From Hyposmocoma kahamanoa (lineage: Eukaryota > Arthropoda > Insecta > Lepidoptera > Cosmopterigidae), in assembly GCF_003589595.1 (NCBI RefSeq), contig NW_020654684.1, forward strand, positions 3,165,641-3,229,640: 64,000 bases of DNA, read 5' to 3'. This document shows positions 53,049 through 64,000 of this stretch, piece after piece (within the stretch, counting starts at the first letter, position 1; each line of letters starts with the position of its first letter). The notes below the pieces were generated by a model. The model was given only the letters and a program-made list of their open reading frames with translations. It was not told where the DNA came from and ran no database searches. The translations under genes were made by a program, and so were the position numbers.

Positions 53049-56000
53049 TAAGCACATACGATTAACGAGTCCTGATTATTTTAAATTGCGTATCAAGCGA
53101 CCTCTGGAGCGCAACTCTGATATTCGATATAATTTACTTGAGTGCATTAATTAAAATAATAATAATGCACCATACAATCATACCAATTGTCCGGTTAGAA
53201 AGCTAGAGAATTTCCACAACTAACCAGAACATTGAAACCAGTACCCATTTAAAAAAACCAATTCAGAAGTTCATTTTCTAAATTATTCCTACCGGGAATC
53301 GACCATTAAGCGCCTAGAGGGCATCACAAAATGTACTTACTCTCTCCTTTTTCTGACTTAATTATCGAAGTTTTGATTCTATATGTAGATATTTATATAC
53401 AACGTATACGTTATTTAGGAAGTTACAATAAAAATATGTCAGCCAAAATGGCTTGTGTGTTTTAAACTTGATAATTATTAACATAGAACCTTTTTATGTC
53501 TATTGCTTCAATTATCGTTGCGAATGCATAATGCATAAACAAAACATTCCCTATCACTAAAATAAATACCTCGTAATGCGGTAAAAATGTACATTTTTCA
53601 CCCGATACCTTCATCGACACAAATCTTCGCATTTTACTGGCGTATTTTTATCAATGCATTTTTTAAAAACGCCGCGGCTTAAAAGGAATTGCCTAATTTA
53701 TTTGTTTCAAGTTTTTTAAGACAACATTTTAATTTACTGTCATTTCCACTTTGCGGTTTATCAGAGTAATATGTTTAACTTATTTTATTCAATGTAGTTT
53801 TCGACCAGTATTTGTTAATGAGCGCGATTATTATCGATGCACTGTATGTTATACATAGGTCGTGATACTAGATCTACAACAAAACACGGCAGATGTCGAT
53901 CTCAAACAGTTTTCTATTAGTCAGTATCTATTTTTCAGTATATCTAGCTCATGTAACAAGTGTTCGAAAGCAATAGAGATCAAGATATCGGATGCAAAGA
54001 AAACGAAACCACATTTGGCAAAATATTGTCATAAACTTGACATGTACAAAGACAATATGTGTTTTGTTACATTTCAATCAAAACAGACTTAAAAGCGTTT
54101 GACTTAAGTGTCAATAGAATCTTTATCATTTATATATTGAATACAAAAGAGATAATGTGGAACTTGAACTACAAGAGATTTCGAAATTTTTCAATGTAGC
54201 AATAGTAGATATATGGAATAAGACTTTTTTGTGCACTTTGTATGACTTTGACATTAACAATGCCTATGCGACTACATCCGATTCGTATCAGTTCTGAACC
54301 CGAGAAATGACAGTCCGAAATGTCACAGGGATCATTTTACCTCTAGGTGTACAAGCGATATTCGTGTTTTCTAGGATTCCAATTGGACTTCATGCACACA
54401 TTCGAAGTGGTCAGAATTTTCTAGATTTGTACAGTCTCGGATTCGGAAAGAATATAAGTCACAACGTATAAGAATTGATCCACTGTACTACAGTCCCAAA
54501 ACGCATAGAAACACAAATAAGCTAAATTTACACGAGAAAACCTACGAGTACCGTATATATAATAGCCGTAAGGAATTTATAGTGGTGTATTATATTATTG
54601 CAACGTCTCAAAAATCCTTTGAATATATCAAAAAAGTAATAAAACACCAAGTTACTCAAAGATCCATTCTTAGAGGTAGTTATTAAATATCAATATCACC
54701 GCTCATAAAACACCTTTGCCTGCGGCTGTGTGTGCGCGGACGCAGGGTCGACCACGGAAACGTTGGGGCCACTTAAATTGATTCCTATGTGGGAGTACAA
54801 AGGTGATAATTCCATCAAGAATTAATAATAGCCAGTTCATAGGATACTATCAGTTAACCGTGAACACGGCACCACAAAAATTGGGAAATACGCGATGAAT
54901 AAGTCGTTATTTTACGTATTAACAATCGTTAGTTGCAAATCGGTAAAAGCGCGAGCGTAAATTTTGACATATGTAGATATAGCGCATACATTGGGACAGT
55001 GTGACAAGGGAGAAAAAAAGCCGAACGGCCAAGGTAAATGTAGAGATTAGCAGGATAAGTATAACTTACAAAAACTAGAAACGCTACGCTGACGACAGGA
55101 GGTGTGGAAGAAGAAAGAAGATAATAATATCTTTACCAAGTTAATTAAACAGTGCACGGTCAGGGAGAAGTACCGGACCCTGGTCCTCCCCTGTTAACGT
55201 GTTTGGGGCCACAGAGTGAGAGTTGCGAGAGCCGGGATTTATGCCCAACCCTTTGTTTACTCAGCGACTGGACGAGAGCTGTAATTAATCCTCTACCTCG
55301 GCTTGTTTATTTCAATAACTCCTGACTGTTTAGACCGCCTTTATTATTTTTTTAATTTTATACAGCGATGAAATATTAATCTTATGATTCGAATTGGGAC
55401 TAAACTGTTAATGATGTTTGTTTATGGACCTTGTTTTGGTAGTAAATCCTTTTTATTTATTAATTTTGTAAATTTTCAGATAATGTTTTTCAATATACTA
55501 ATATTATACTATACACGAAACTTTCCGTAACATTCCGTCAGTTAGTGAACTCAGGATATTGCAAATACATTTGAAAAAGTTGCAAGGAAGCCCGAAATCG
55601 ACGTTTACTTACACTCGTTTCCTCTTGTTTTATTAAAAAAAAAAAAAAAAACAAAAAATCGAAAATGGCCAAGTTAAAGAGCAATTTTGCAAAGTCGTTG
55701 ACCCGCAGCTCACGGTGCAGGCACGTCAGTGTGCAGGCTCGCATCACTCAGCGTGTTTATTTTTCAATTCAAGCCGTCAGCGATGAGTTAGGGCCGCCAC
55801 ACACCACGATTGAGGATTACTGAGTGTCGAGGGTTACGCCCAAGTTTATTTGTAGGGTTTGCTAATAATTTCATTCTTTCTTTTAAAAATAACCTTAATT
55901 ATGCGAGTGCGTAGTGTGGTTAACTAACATAATACTGACGCTAGTCAAGTAATTTACCTTCGTAATTAATAACCATCTTACCTGAACTTAGGTTGAACAT

Positions 56001-58214
56001 TATGGAAGAATTACAGAATTGAATCTACAAACATTAAAACTTTAAATTGCAATGTATGATAAGGGATAGTAATGATACGATTACAAAAAACTTTTTTTAT
56101 AACTTAAACAGTCTAAAAACCAAGTGTGGTTTCGTGGGCATAAGAATTAAGGCGGCCACACACGGCGTCGACAAATTATCGACAGGCCGGTACCGCCCTA
56201 TTCCGGACTAGAGCTGCAACCGATCGTTACTCGATACTTAATTACCGGTTCACATGATTTGTAGTTTGTTGATTTATTCGATTAATAGGGACGTCGTTTT
56301 ATTTGTGATACGTGGTTTTATAAAAATTATGGTTCGGAGTTAGTATTGCTCTTTGGAATATGGAGTAGGTTTTTGTTTAAATATATTATTATATTACTAA
56401 GAATTATGGCAATGGTTACAAATAGTTACGAAGAAAGGCAATAATTATATAATACGGTAGTAACAATGGAGTGTAAAAAAGTATGGAGATTTAACAATTA
56501 AAACAAATTATCCAATCTACCTAGTCATTTAGGCAGCTTTTTCTACGTTTCTTTGCGTATGAGTAAAACCAATTGTAACAAAAGTACCAGGCGTGCATAT
56601 TCAAACGCAGGTTCAGCCCTACAAACGAGCGCGATGAGGCGTCGAGAACCTACAATTAGACGCTGGCCAACAAGACCACGACTTGCTAATACGCAACAAC
56701 TAGTTATGCCTGACTGGTACTTCATACCGATGCAACCTCTTAAAATACACCTTAAAATAATTTATAATAGAGACGGTTCCAAGTGTTTATTTAAAGTTGT
56801 GAATACAATTTTATTGGCAAACTTCAAATTCAATTTCGATAATGAAAAAATTATATTGTTTTATGTTAGGGTTTTCTAATCGCGTATTATGATTTTACGG
56901 GAATTTGCACTCTTAGGGGTTGGTAAAGAGTGTTTTATAAATAATTTTTGTAAGGGAGTGAGTTTGTTGTTTATTGTTGATTGGTATAGTCGCATCTGAA
57001 TGAGTTATAGCTCCGAGAATTGAACGAAAAAATTGCTAGAGGAAATTGATTTTTCGGACAGTAAATGCTGGTGGGCGGGTGAGACTTATAATGGAATCTC
57101 TTATGTTATTTTACTCTCATAACTAAAGTTGGCGGTTTTAAAATAACTCGGGAAACAAAGTTTAAAGATCAATTGCCGGTTACGCAGCCGTTACTAGATA
57201 TTTTGAATAAGCTTACTTTGAATGCAAAAATACAACCTAAATAAAAGTTAAACTAACATATCCTCAAGGGGAATACGTATATAGTTAAACTAACCTAACT
57301 GCAAAGATACTAGTGTGGTTGTATCCATTGGCAATAGCACCCTTCTTTTAGCATGGTTGGTAAAATAACTCTGTGAACAATAACTTGAGTTGTAGATCCT
57401 AGAGACCACCAGCCTGACAGACCACACAAGAGGCGGCGGTAGCAGGGCTGTACTTATCGTGACGTACGCGCAGCCGCTGGCTATGAGCACTATTCAGCGG
57501 GTGTGTCCCGCCTGGAATAACTTCAGTTGAGAATTAGCCGGATTAAAAAGTCTTTGCAAAATATCATGCAACAGGATGAAAAGCAAGGTTCTTAAACACC
57601 AGAAAAAGACAGTAATAGTAAATACTGAAACCATCACATTTACAGGCTATTGTTAATAAAGGTCCATTTTCAATAAAAAAGATACGCTATTATTGTTACG
57701 CATACCAGTGAAGGTAAGTGAAATAGAATAGGTGCGTATGACTCTTACAAGAATGATTCGGAAACAGTTCTCTTCAAAATAGTGGAATAGGGGTACTAAA
57801 CGAATGATGTTCAAACGAAAATCCACTTTTAAAAGATAGTTTCCACAAGACTTACGATCAGAGATGATCATCATAATCAACAACGTGCATTGAGGGACAA
57901 CCGCTCGTTAGGCAATAATTGGTACAGTCTTCTGACTTATTCAATTTATATTACTCTTGATGTATACTCTATTATTATCGATGTAATTTTTTGAAATGAC
58001 CAGTGGAGAGAAATATTAATGATTGTATATGGAAGGTTGATTTATGTGGTAGAACAATTGAAAAAATTAGCAATGCCTCCGGACGCAGAGTTGTTCACAA
58101 ACTGTTATAAAAGTTGAAATTGTTTGAAAACAATGGAAATATATTATATATTATTTTTTCGTATCTACGGATTTCGCTTTCGGTCATTTGTGTCAGTCAG
58201 TTAATTTGGCCTGT
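53049..58214. other. Long unrecognised AT-rich stretch
   Basis: No gene or shared repeat is recognised over 5 kb. GC-richer, possibly constrained patches lie at 54719-54770 (GGCTGTGTGTGCGCGGACGC), 55155-55300 (AAGTACCGGACCCTGGTCC), 56156-56215 (GGCGGCCACACACGGCG) and 57400-57520 (AAGAGGCGGCGGTAGCAGGG). The frame at 56553-56879 (plus, 108 codons) starts basic (MRRREPTIRRWPTRPRLAN) and matches nothing I know. Confidence 0.4.
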
Positions 58215-58259
58215 TAGCCATGAAAATGGGTCCTGTAAAGAGCCCGAAAACTTGGTTTT
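58215..58259 (-). repeat. Family F fragment
   Basis: On the minus strand, CCAAGTTTTCGGGCTCTTTA and CAGGACCCATTTTCATGG correspond to the TTTCGGGCCCTTTACAGG part of family F. It abuts the tail of RetA copy 12. Confidence 0.5.
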
Positions 58260-58728
58260 TTAATATTTTTATGATATCAAATGACGGAACGAACAAGTCG
58301 TGCGTCTGATGGAAAGCGACGCGCTTAGTCATAACATTTACAATATTACTCTAACTTTAAACCGCAAAGACCTGAGCGGTATTGCTACTGCGTCCGTCAC
58401 CCTAAAACACAAAGTTTACAAGTCCCACTTGCCTGCAAATTCGCCAGCACCCTTACCCGTTGCGGCAGAAATAGGTAACATGGTAATTCCCTGGAAAAAC
58501 TCTTTCACAAGGAGCTCTACTGCTACTGAAATTGACATTACCGCCAATCGAACTCTGGATCTCATCAATCAGTGCTTGAGGTGCAACTGCTGGGTTACCG
58601 AGGTCATCTAAACCTCCTATTGTTACTAATCTCAGTCAACGTTTGTTTTTATGATTATGATGTCAAGCCATCATATAGTTCAGAATAATTTTTGTGTAGA
58701 ACGTAATTCTAAAGCCGAGCTAAATTTT
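58260..58728 (-). mobile_element. RetA copy 12 (longest)
   Basis: Minus-strand order: AATTTAGCTCGGCTTTAGAA, TTACGTTCTACACAAAAATT, ATTCTGAACTATATGATGG, GATGACCTCGGTAACCCAGC, TCAGTAGCAGTAGAGCTCC, ACCTATTTCTGCCGCAACGG, GTGGGACTTGTAAACTTTGT, ACTTGTTCGTTCCGTCATTT and the tail GATATCATAAAAATATTAAA. Its 5' 200 bp parallels copy 8. From about 58606 to 58452 on the minus strand a frame is open and reads DLGNPAVAPQALIDEIQSSI, weakly paralleled in copy 8. Whether that is real coding is unproven. Confidence 0.85.
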
Positions 58729-61700
58729 TATTTTGTTTATTTTATTTAGGACAACAACAGCTTATTATTATTACTCAACAATGGATTCTCTCGTACCCTG
58801 ACAATACAAAACAACTCCTTTATCGTCTATCTTTTTTTTTATCATCTTATATTAGTATTTGCTATTTGTTAGTCTTCCTTTTCCTCTTTTCTGATCACTT
58901 ACAATAAATCTGGTGGACCGAGAGTTCTCCATTCTCGTTTCTTTAAGACTAGGCTAGAACTATTTGAGAAGCTCAAATTTACGACAAAAATCGAAACATA
59001 CTTACACAGAACATAGCCAAACAACGTCATTCAGAGTGATGAACAAATATGAAGACTCCTCCAAATAATCATTACTGTCTTAAATCACCCGATACATTAA
59101 GTGCGGACACTTCATCGCCATTTTCAGGACGCAATTGTTCGTATCGTGTCGAGTGTGTCACGGTTAATGGTAATTACCGTTTCACGTCTGCGCTCGTGAG
59201 ATTTGTTGGACAATTATTTCAGTTATTTTCAGTGTTGCTTTTGTCTCAAAGGACGTCAATCCGACGAGGTATTTGTTTTTTTGAAAAACGCCACTGTATA
59301 TTATTTAACATTTTCTTTTATTTGTTATTGTGTCGCTGTCTCTTTGTATTGAGTAAGCAAACAACCCTGAGACCTAAGCATCTTGTAATGACTACCTAGT
59401 TCTAAAATAAAATTGTGTTTTTGTTTTTTTCTTCTCAGTCCTTTCATTGGTTTTAACTACATTTACGGATCAAAGGAAAGTAAACGCAAGGGTATGGTGT
59501 GCATTTGCGATAATAGTGTCCAGTTATCACTTCTATTACCTTTTCTTCCATGTTTTATTTTAAACGAAACGAAAGGGGCCTCCCCGCACGACTTATCATT
59601 CCTGTACGTCTAGCGTAACCTGGACAACAATCAGCAAGTACCTTAGATATTGGCAAATCTTTTCACCGCGATGATGGCAAGCATTATAGTGCATGCCATC
59701 GATACGACAAGAAGAACAAAAAGATTTATGTTGTATGTTTAGCAGTAGCGAGGCGTGTAAATAGTAGTTAGTAAAGCCGGCCTAAACAAAAACACCTACC
59801 TTAAGAAATACTTCTTTAGCCGTTAAAAAGACACCTTTTTATTTAAGCAAAGCACTTATTAGGACACAAGATAATACATAGTACACTTCATTTCACTAAT
59901 TAACTTATTATACCATATGTAGTAAATTAGGTATTGAAAAGTTTTAGGCAAGCCAGCGGGAATCGAGTTATAAGGATGCCTCGCCACTGATGTTTAGTGT
60001 TAAAGAATAAAGTATTTTTGTTTACTTATTTATGCTGAGTAGTATATTGTGATGAGTGATTGAAATTCGTCATTCTACTATCATGGTTATAAGTCACAGG
60101 GCCACCATTTACAATAAGATTCCAAAGAACTTATCCGCTCACACAATGCGCTTCTCCTACCGCAAAATGGCGGCTATTTGGTTTCGCAAATTAGAAAAGG
60201 ATTCAGTTTAAATACAAGTTTTTATAAATAAAAATTATATTCTGCATTGCTAAATAAATACCCTCCGTACTACCAACAAAAACGTCTCAAATAAAATGCG
60301 GTAATACACCGCAAATCCTGCAGTTAATAAGCACTAATGACATTTTTGGTGTACTTGGATAAATATGATAATATTCCGTTTGAGTGGTTCTAACGTTTAC
60401 CATGAAATTACACTGCTTAAAGAATATAATTGTTTATAAACTATAGTTTATAAACATTTATATTCAGTGTAAACTTAAAAAACGCTACTTACGGTGTGTT
60501 TTCAATAAATAAACACTGAAATCACCATCCCAAACAATAACACACACGATTATCGTGACGTATTTTTGAAGTTGTTTATTATTTTTAAATGACAGACCCA
60601 GGCATTAAAAACTTTATGGTTTGCTAGAGTAGTTACCGAAATAGCAATTAATATTAGTTCTTTTACCTGTTATAACTTCGATATCAGATAAATTGGTATA
60701 AAATCATCACCGGCACCTCTAGGTGTGGTATGCGTCTACGGCTGCATATATCGCGTGAGCGGGTATTAGAAGATTATCATTTCCTAAGTTTAAAACTTAC
60801 ATTAAAGTATTTTAATTGAAAAGTCATATTACAAAATTGAAGAGTATGTTTTAGATAAAGAAGTATGGAAACACAACAAGTGTCTAGATTCCACACAATT
60901 ATGATTCTTAGTGTATTTCCACAGCATTTAAGTTTATTTCAAAAGAGCAATCCCTAGAGTTCCTTGCTCGTTCTTCTCAGGGAGGTCAGCGTACTGAACG
61001 AGCAGTAGTTTAAAAAGTAGCTTAAGAAACGATGTCTTCAAGTGTAAAAAATTTACCTATGAAATAAATTATTGTTTGACTTTGATGGTTTCCACCATTA
61101 TTCCCCAAGAGACTTTGAAAGGAATGACCTGCCCTGACTAATTATGCAAGAAAAATCCAGGGAAAACGACCACCTTGGAAGAAAGAATCTCCGGACATGG
61201 CACAGATAACTCAAATGATAGCCGACCTTTGGTAGCGCCTCAAGAAGAGGTGCCTTATAAATAAATGAAAAAGTATATATATTCTGTAAGGCCTTAGGTT
61301 GTCCGTTAGAAACCGCCATATTTCTTTTGCTTTTTCGGAAGACAGATTTTAATAAGAACATGTTTTATTCTTAGGTATAAATAAAAATAGAGTACTATTT
61401 AAATGGCATTCAAGACGATAACAGCATTGCATCACACTTCTCATTAAAGCACCACATTTTTCTCATGCAACAAAAATAACTTACCTTAATGAATGTCCTG
61501 CGACGAGATACATCACCATAAAACCTTCAATTATGTACTTACCTGAAAGCGAATAAAACATTTGCAATTATTATCTAGTTTGACATTATAATTACAACGA
61601 TGTTTCTAGTTCTATTATGACAGTGACAGCTTGACAACACATTTATAATTTTTTGCAATTCATATTTTATTGACATCTACAAAGTAGAACAATATAGCAA

Positions 61701-62241
61701 CGTAGGAGTCACAGAACCCATAAATACTAGTAGTAGGAGTATTAGTTATTCAGTATAATAATAGGTTTATGTCGTTGGGACTGCCACGCTTTTTGACAGC
61801 TTTAGCGCGATAATACGCAAGAAAACTACCTCGCAGAGGGTACTCTAGCACGACAGTATACTGTTATTCTCGCATAGAGATCGCGCGATTATTAACATAG
61901 GTTATAAGTTAATTTTATTGTAACTAACATGTATGGTTATGGTCTGAAATAAAAAGTTTTGATATCATTTAATTTTGATTAGGTATGAGCAAAAAATAAA
62001 CAGAAGGGGTCTATTATTGCTCTGGTCGATGAAGTGTCCTAAAGGAGAAAATCTGCGTAAACATAAGTAATCGAAATAATAGAGACAATACCTATAATAA
62101 TATATCGCTCAACCAAAGCAGTTTCCTCTTGTAATCAGTAGGCAAAGACAAACCATCGTACTATAAAATATGCGAAGTTACAAGTTATGGCTAACATTAA
62201 TGCATAGGGAGGTTTATACATTATTAAATTATATACAGAGG
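58729..62241. other. Unrecognised; perfect 24-bp palindrome at 60432-60455
   Basis: Frames at 59049-59399 (116 codons) and 59413-59613 (plus) have no recognised domain; TTTTTTTCTTCTCAG near 59424-59438 is acceptor-like. 60432-60455 is a perfect palindrome made of two inverted GTTTATAAACTA half-sites. Nothing else is recognised. Confidence 0.4.
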
Positions 62242-62531
62242 CATTGACTTACAATTATATTGACGTCGGGTCCGCGCTAAAAAGTGTCCGAACTTATAGG
62301 GCGTTAAAATCGTATACAGAGCGTCATTCACGCTTTAGTCTTCGTTTGTTCGACTGACAGCGAAGCCAACAAAATTAGACAGTACTGTGATGAGATGACA
62401 TTACAATTTAAATTCAACGTTTTAGCTTTTTCATATTCCTTTACATGTCACTACGTTTAAATAGGTTGACTTGGGACATTTTTTCGTGGTTTTTGTATTA
62501 GACCCGTCGTCCATTTAGTTGTAAGTCAATG
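62242..62531 (+). mobile_element. hAT-like MITE (8-bp TSD), copy 4 (longer variant)
   Basis: 290 bp, same orientation as copy 1. The ends are CATTGACTTACAATTATATTG and the inverse of CATTGACTTACAACTAAATGG. Flanks are TACAGAGG and TATAGAGG (one mismatch in eight). It carries about 60 bp more interior than copy 1, including AAGCCAACAAAATTAGACAG and TTTTTCATATTCCTTTACAT. Confidence 0.9.
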
Positions 62532-62539
62532 TATAGAGG

Positions 62540-62833
62540 TACAATAGATATATTGTTAGGAGTGTCTCTGCCAGTACTGCCAACCGACTGTCATGGCTGC
62601 CAACTGTTCGCGACGAATACTACGGCGCTGAAATTCAAACTAACCGGTTTTTATTGGTGTGTTCTCGACGCGTATTTGCATATCATTGATTGACTTAAAT
62701 AACGTCACGCGCTTTTCAAATTTCAAAATTAGAAATTGTAACTGATTTTTATTTCATTGAAATTATTCTTAAATTGTAGTAGTTTTTATGATTTCTGGTT
62801 TAGATTTCTAAGAATATATTATATTAGACACAT
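62540..62833. other. Unrecognised sequence
   Basis: No gene or repeat is recognised; ACGTCACGCGC at 62702 is a short GC-rich word only. Confidence 0.45.
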
Positions 62834-63012
62834 ACACATCACATACGTTGCGTTGCTCTGATCCCAAAGTAACTAAAGCACTTGTGTTCGACGTGTGAAC
62901 GACGGGTCCAATTAGACCCGAGACAATATAGAAAAGTAATTTTTGTACATAGACCCGGCTGGGGATCGAGCTGGGGACCTCGGAGATAGTCACTCGACCA
63001 CGGATATCGTCA
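62834..63012 (-). mobile_element. tRNA-like SINE, family D, copy 2
   Basis: On the minus strand: GATATCCGTGGTCGAGTGAC (box A region), GGTCCCCAGCTCGATCCCCA (box B region), GCCGGGTCTATGTAC, and the end TTTGGGATCAGAGCAACGCA. Matches 22691-22906 on the same strand. Confidence 0.75.
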
Positions 63013-63092
63013 GTTTGTTGTTTGCAACGTTGGTTTGTTTGAAAATCCAAATACACGCGGTTTAGATCCAAACTTGTGAAATTAATTTTAGA
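63013..63092 (-). repeat. Family F fragment beside the SINE
   Basis: GGTTTGTTTGAAAATCCAAA, then TACACGCGGTTTAGATCC, resembles the inner arm of family F (TTGTTTGAAAAAACAAATAT, ACGCGATTTAAATCC). Diverged. Confidence 0.45.
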
Positions 63093-64000
63093 TAGTCTAT
63101 GTACAAATTGTTTAACACTCTCCGAGTATTAGGTTACGCCACCTGTCCCGACATTTACCTTTTCTTCCCAATTAAATATAATAATGGAGTCAATTATGCA
63201 AAAAATGTTTAATTTAGTAGTAATAACATTTTAAAAATAGGTTACATCTTTAGTAACAAAAAAAAATTCAAGGTTATACAACACAATTATGAGTTAAAAT
63301 ATGAGTTTCCAATCCCAAAACTTTGTAAACAGCGTGATAACTTTTATCAAATTAGTGCGATGGTTTTTATTTAATTTAGTGCGTCTATATTTACCGCCAT
63401 CATCAAAAAAAAAAGCCAGTAGTCAAAAGCAGTCAAGCTTTGACAGCTCATTCTAATTTTATTCCAAATACTATCGTGTGCCTTTTAAAACCACGTGGCA
63501 GTACATGGGCGGCGACAAATTAAACAACTCTAAACTAAAATGAAATCTTCTGTCATTTACTGCCTACGAAAAGGACAGGTGCACTAACTAAAAATTAAAT
63601 TTACTTTGTGTTTCTACGAATCAACACAGCAACAGTGGAGTAAATGATACGGACATACGTCAAAATTAAGCATTGTAACGAATGGTTAATTTACACTTTA
63701 AATAAATCGGTGTTAGACCAATTAAAAACAAATGAAGTGAATATTACGTCGGTAACAATTTGTAAAGTACTAGGCGAGCATGACGGTTGAGGACCTTAGT
63801 AAACGGTTAAAGACGTAGATCCATTTGTATCGAAGTTATGAAGACGAGAGGTCGCTTATACAAATTGTTAAGGACACTGGACGTGTGGTTGCGACGTAAA
63901 GGAGAGTGGGCAAATTATTACGAGCACCCAACAGTGTACAAGAGCGGCGAATTTCACGACAAAGGTAAAATCATAACATGAAAATTTGAATCTGCTTTGT
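63093..64000. other. Unrecognised sequence to window end
   Basis: No gene, shared repeat or RNA is recognised. Confidence 0.5.

Noticed and set aside
58300..58611. 103-codon plus-strand frame
   Set aside because: Antisense to RetA copy 12; its sequence is the repeat body.
60164..60175. PHO/YY1-like site (AAAATGGCGGC) as part of a Polycomb element
   Set aside because: Similar words occur at several places (35198, 42055, 46978) at about the number expected by chance; no clustering.
1..64000. CRISPR array or bacterial-type operon
   Set aside because: No regularly spaced identical repeats and no bacterial gene organisation; the sequence is eukaryotic.

Overview
The window looks like intergenic or intronic DNA from an insect nuclear genome, most likely a moth or butterfly (Lepidoptera). 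The reasons are strong AT-richness, a mosaic of short interspersed repeats, a decayed CR1/Jockey-type LINE, a mariner of a type I associate with moths, and an 18S rRNA fragment whose V4 region reads like lepidopteran rDNA. The lepidopteran assignment is inference from memory of these families, not a search result. Three runs of N (100, 400 and 10 bases) show that this is a draft scaffold.

No intact host protein-coding gene, functional tRNA or CRISPR array can be supported. What can be supported is a layered deposit of mobile elements. (1) A 5'-truncated CR1/Jockey-like LINE with two frame breaks (1.4-3.1 kb, minus) and a decayed LINE C-terminal region (21.5-21.8 kb). (2) A mariner with terminal inverted repeats (27.2-28.5 kb), frame-broken at the N-terminal side. 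(3) 'RetA', a family with twelve copies that share one 3' end and an A-rich tail but have variable 5' ends; it reaches about 420-480 bp in its longest copies and contains a recurring hairpin. (4) Several families with a tRNA-like region (families 1, B, C, D and E), with 2-4 copies each. (5) A MITE with 8-bp target-site duplications at all four copies (hAT-like). (6) A palindromic MITE with three copies of exactly 165 bp. (7) A foldback family with the core GGATTTAAATCGCG. (8) A family bounded by inverted ACCGACTT ends.

Layout. 0-5.2 kb: LINE, then a family-1 SINE with its (ATT)n tail. 5.2-15 kb: mostly unrecognised AT-rich DNA with family B and C SINEs, two RetA copies, a 100-N gap and an ectopic 18S rRNA fragment. 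15-18.9 kb: unrecognised. 18.9-24.7 kb: a dense repeat cluster. 24.7-31.2 kb: GC-rich islets, the mariner next to a RetA copy, and a decayed tandem array. 31.2-38 kb: sparse, with a MITE nested beside a family C SINE. 38-49 kb: RetA-rich, including a 1-kb pile-up at 43.9-44.9 kb. 49-58 kb: a candidate core promoter at 49.76 kb, and a tandem partial duplication around a tRNA-like repeat at 51.2-51.6 kb. 58-64 kb: the longest RetA copy, a longer variant of the 8-bp-TSD MITE, and a family D SINE.

No genes act together here. The best candidates for undescribed biology are RetA, with its recurring hairpin and a reading frame partly shared by the two longest copies, and the two MITE families.
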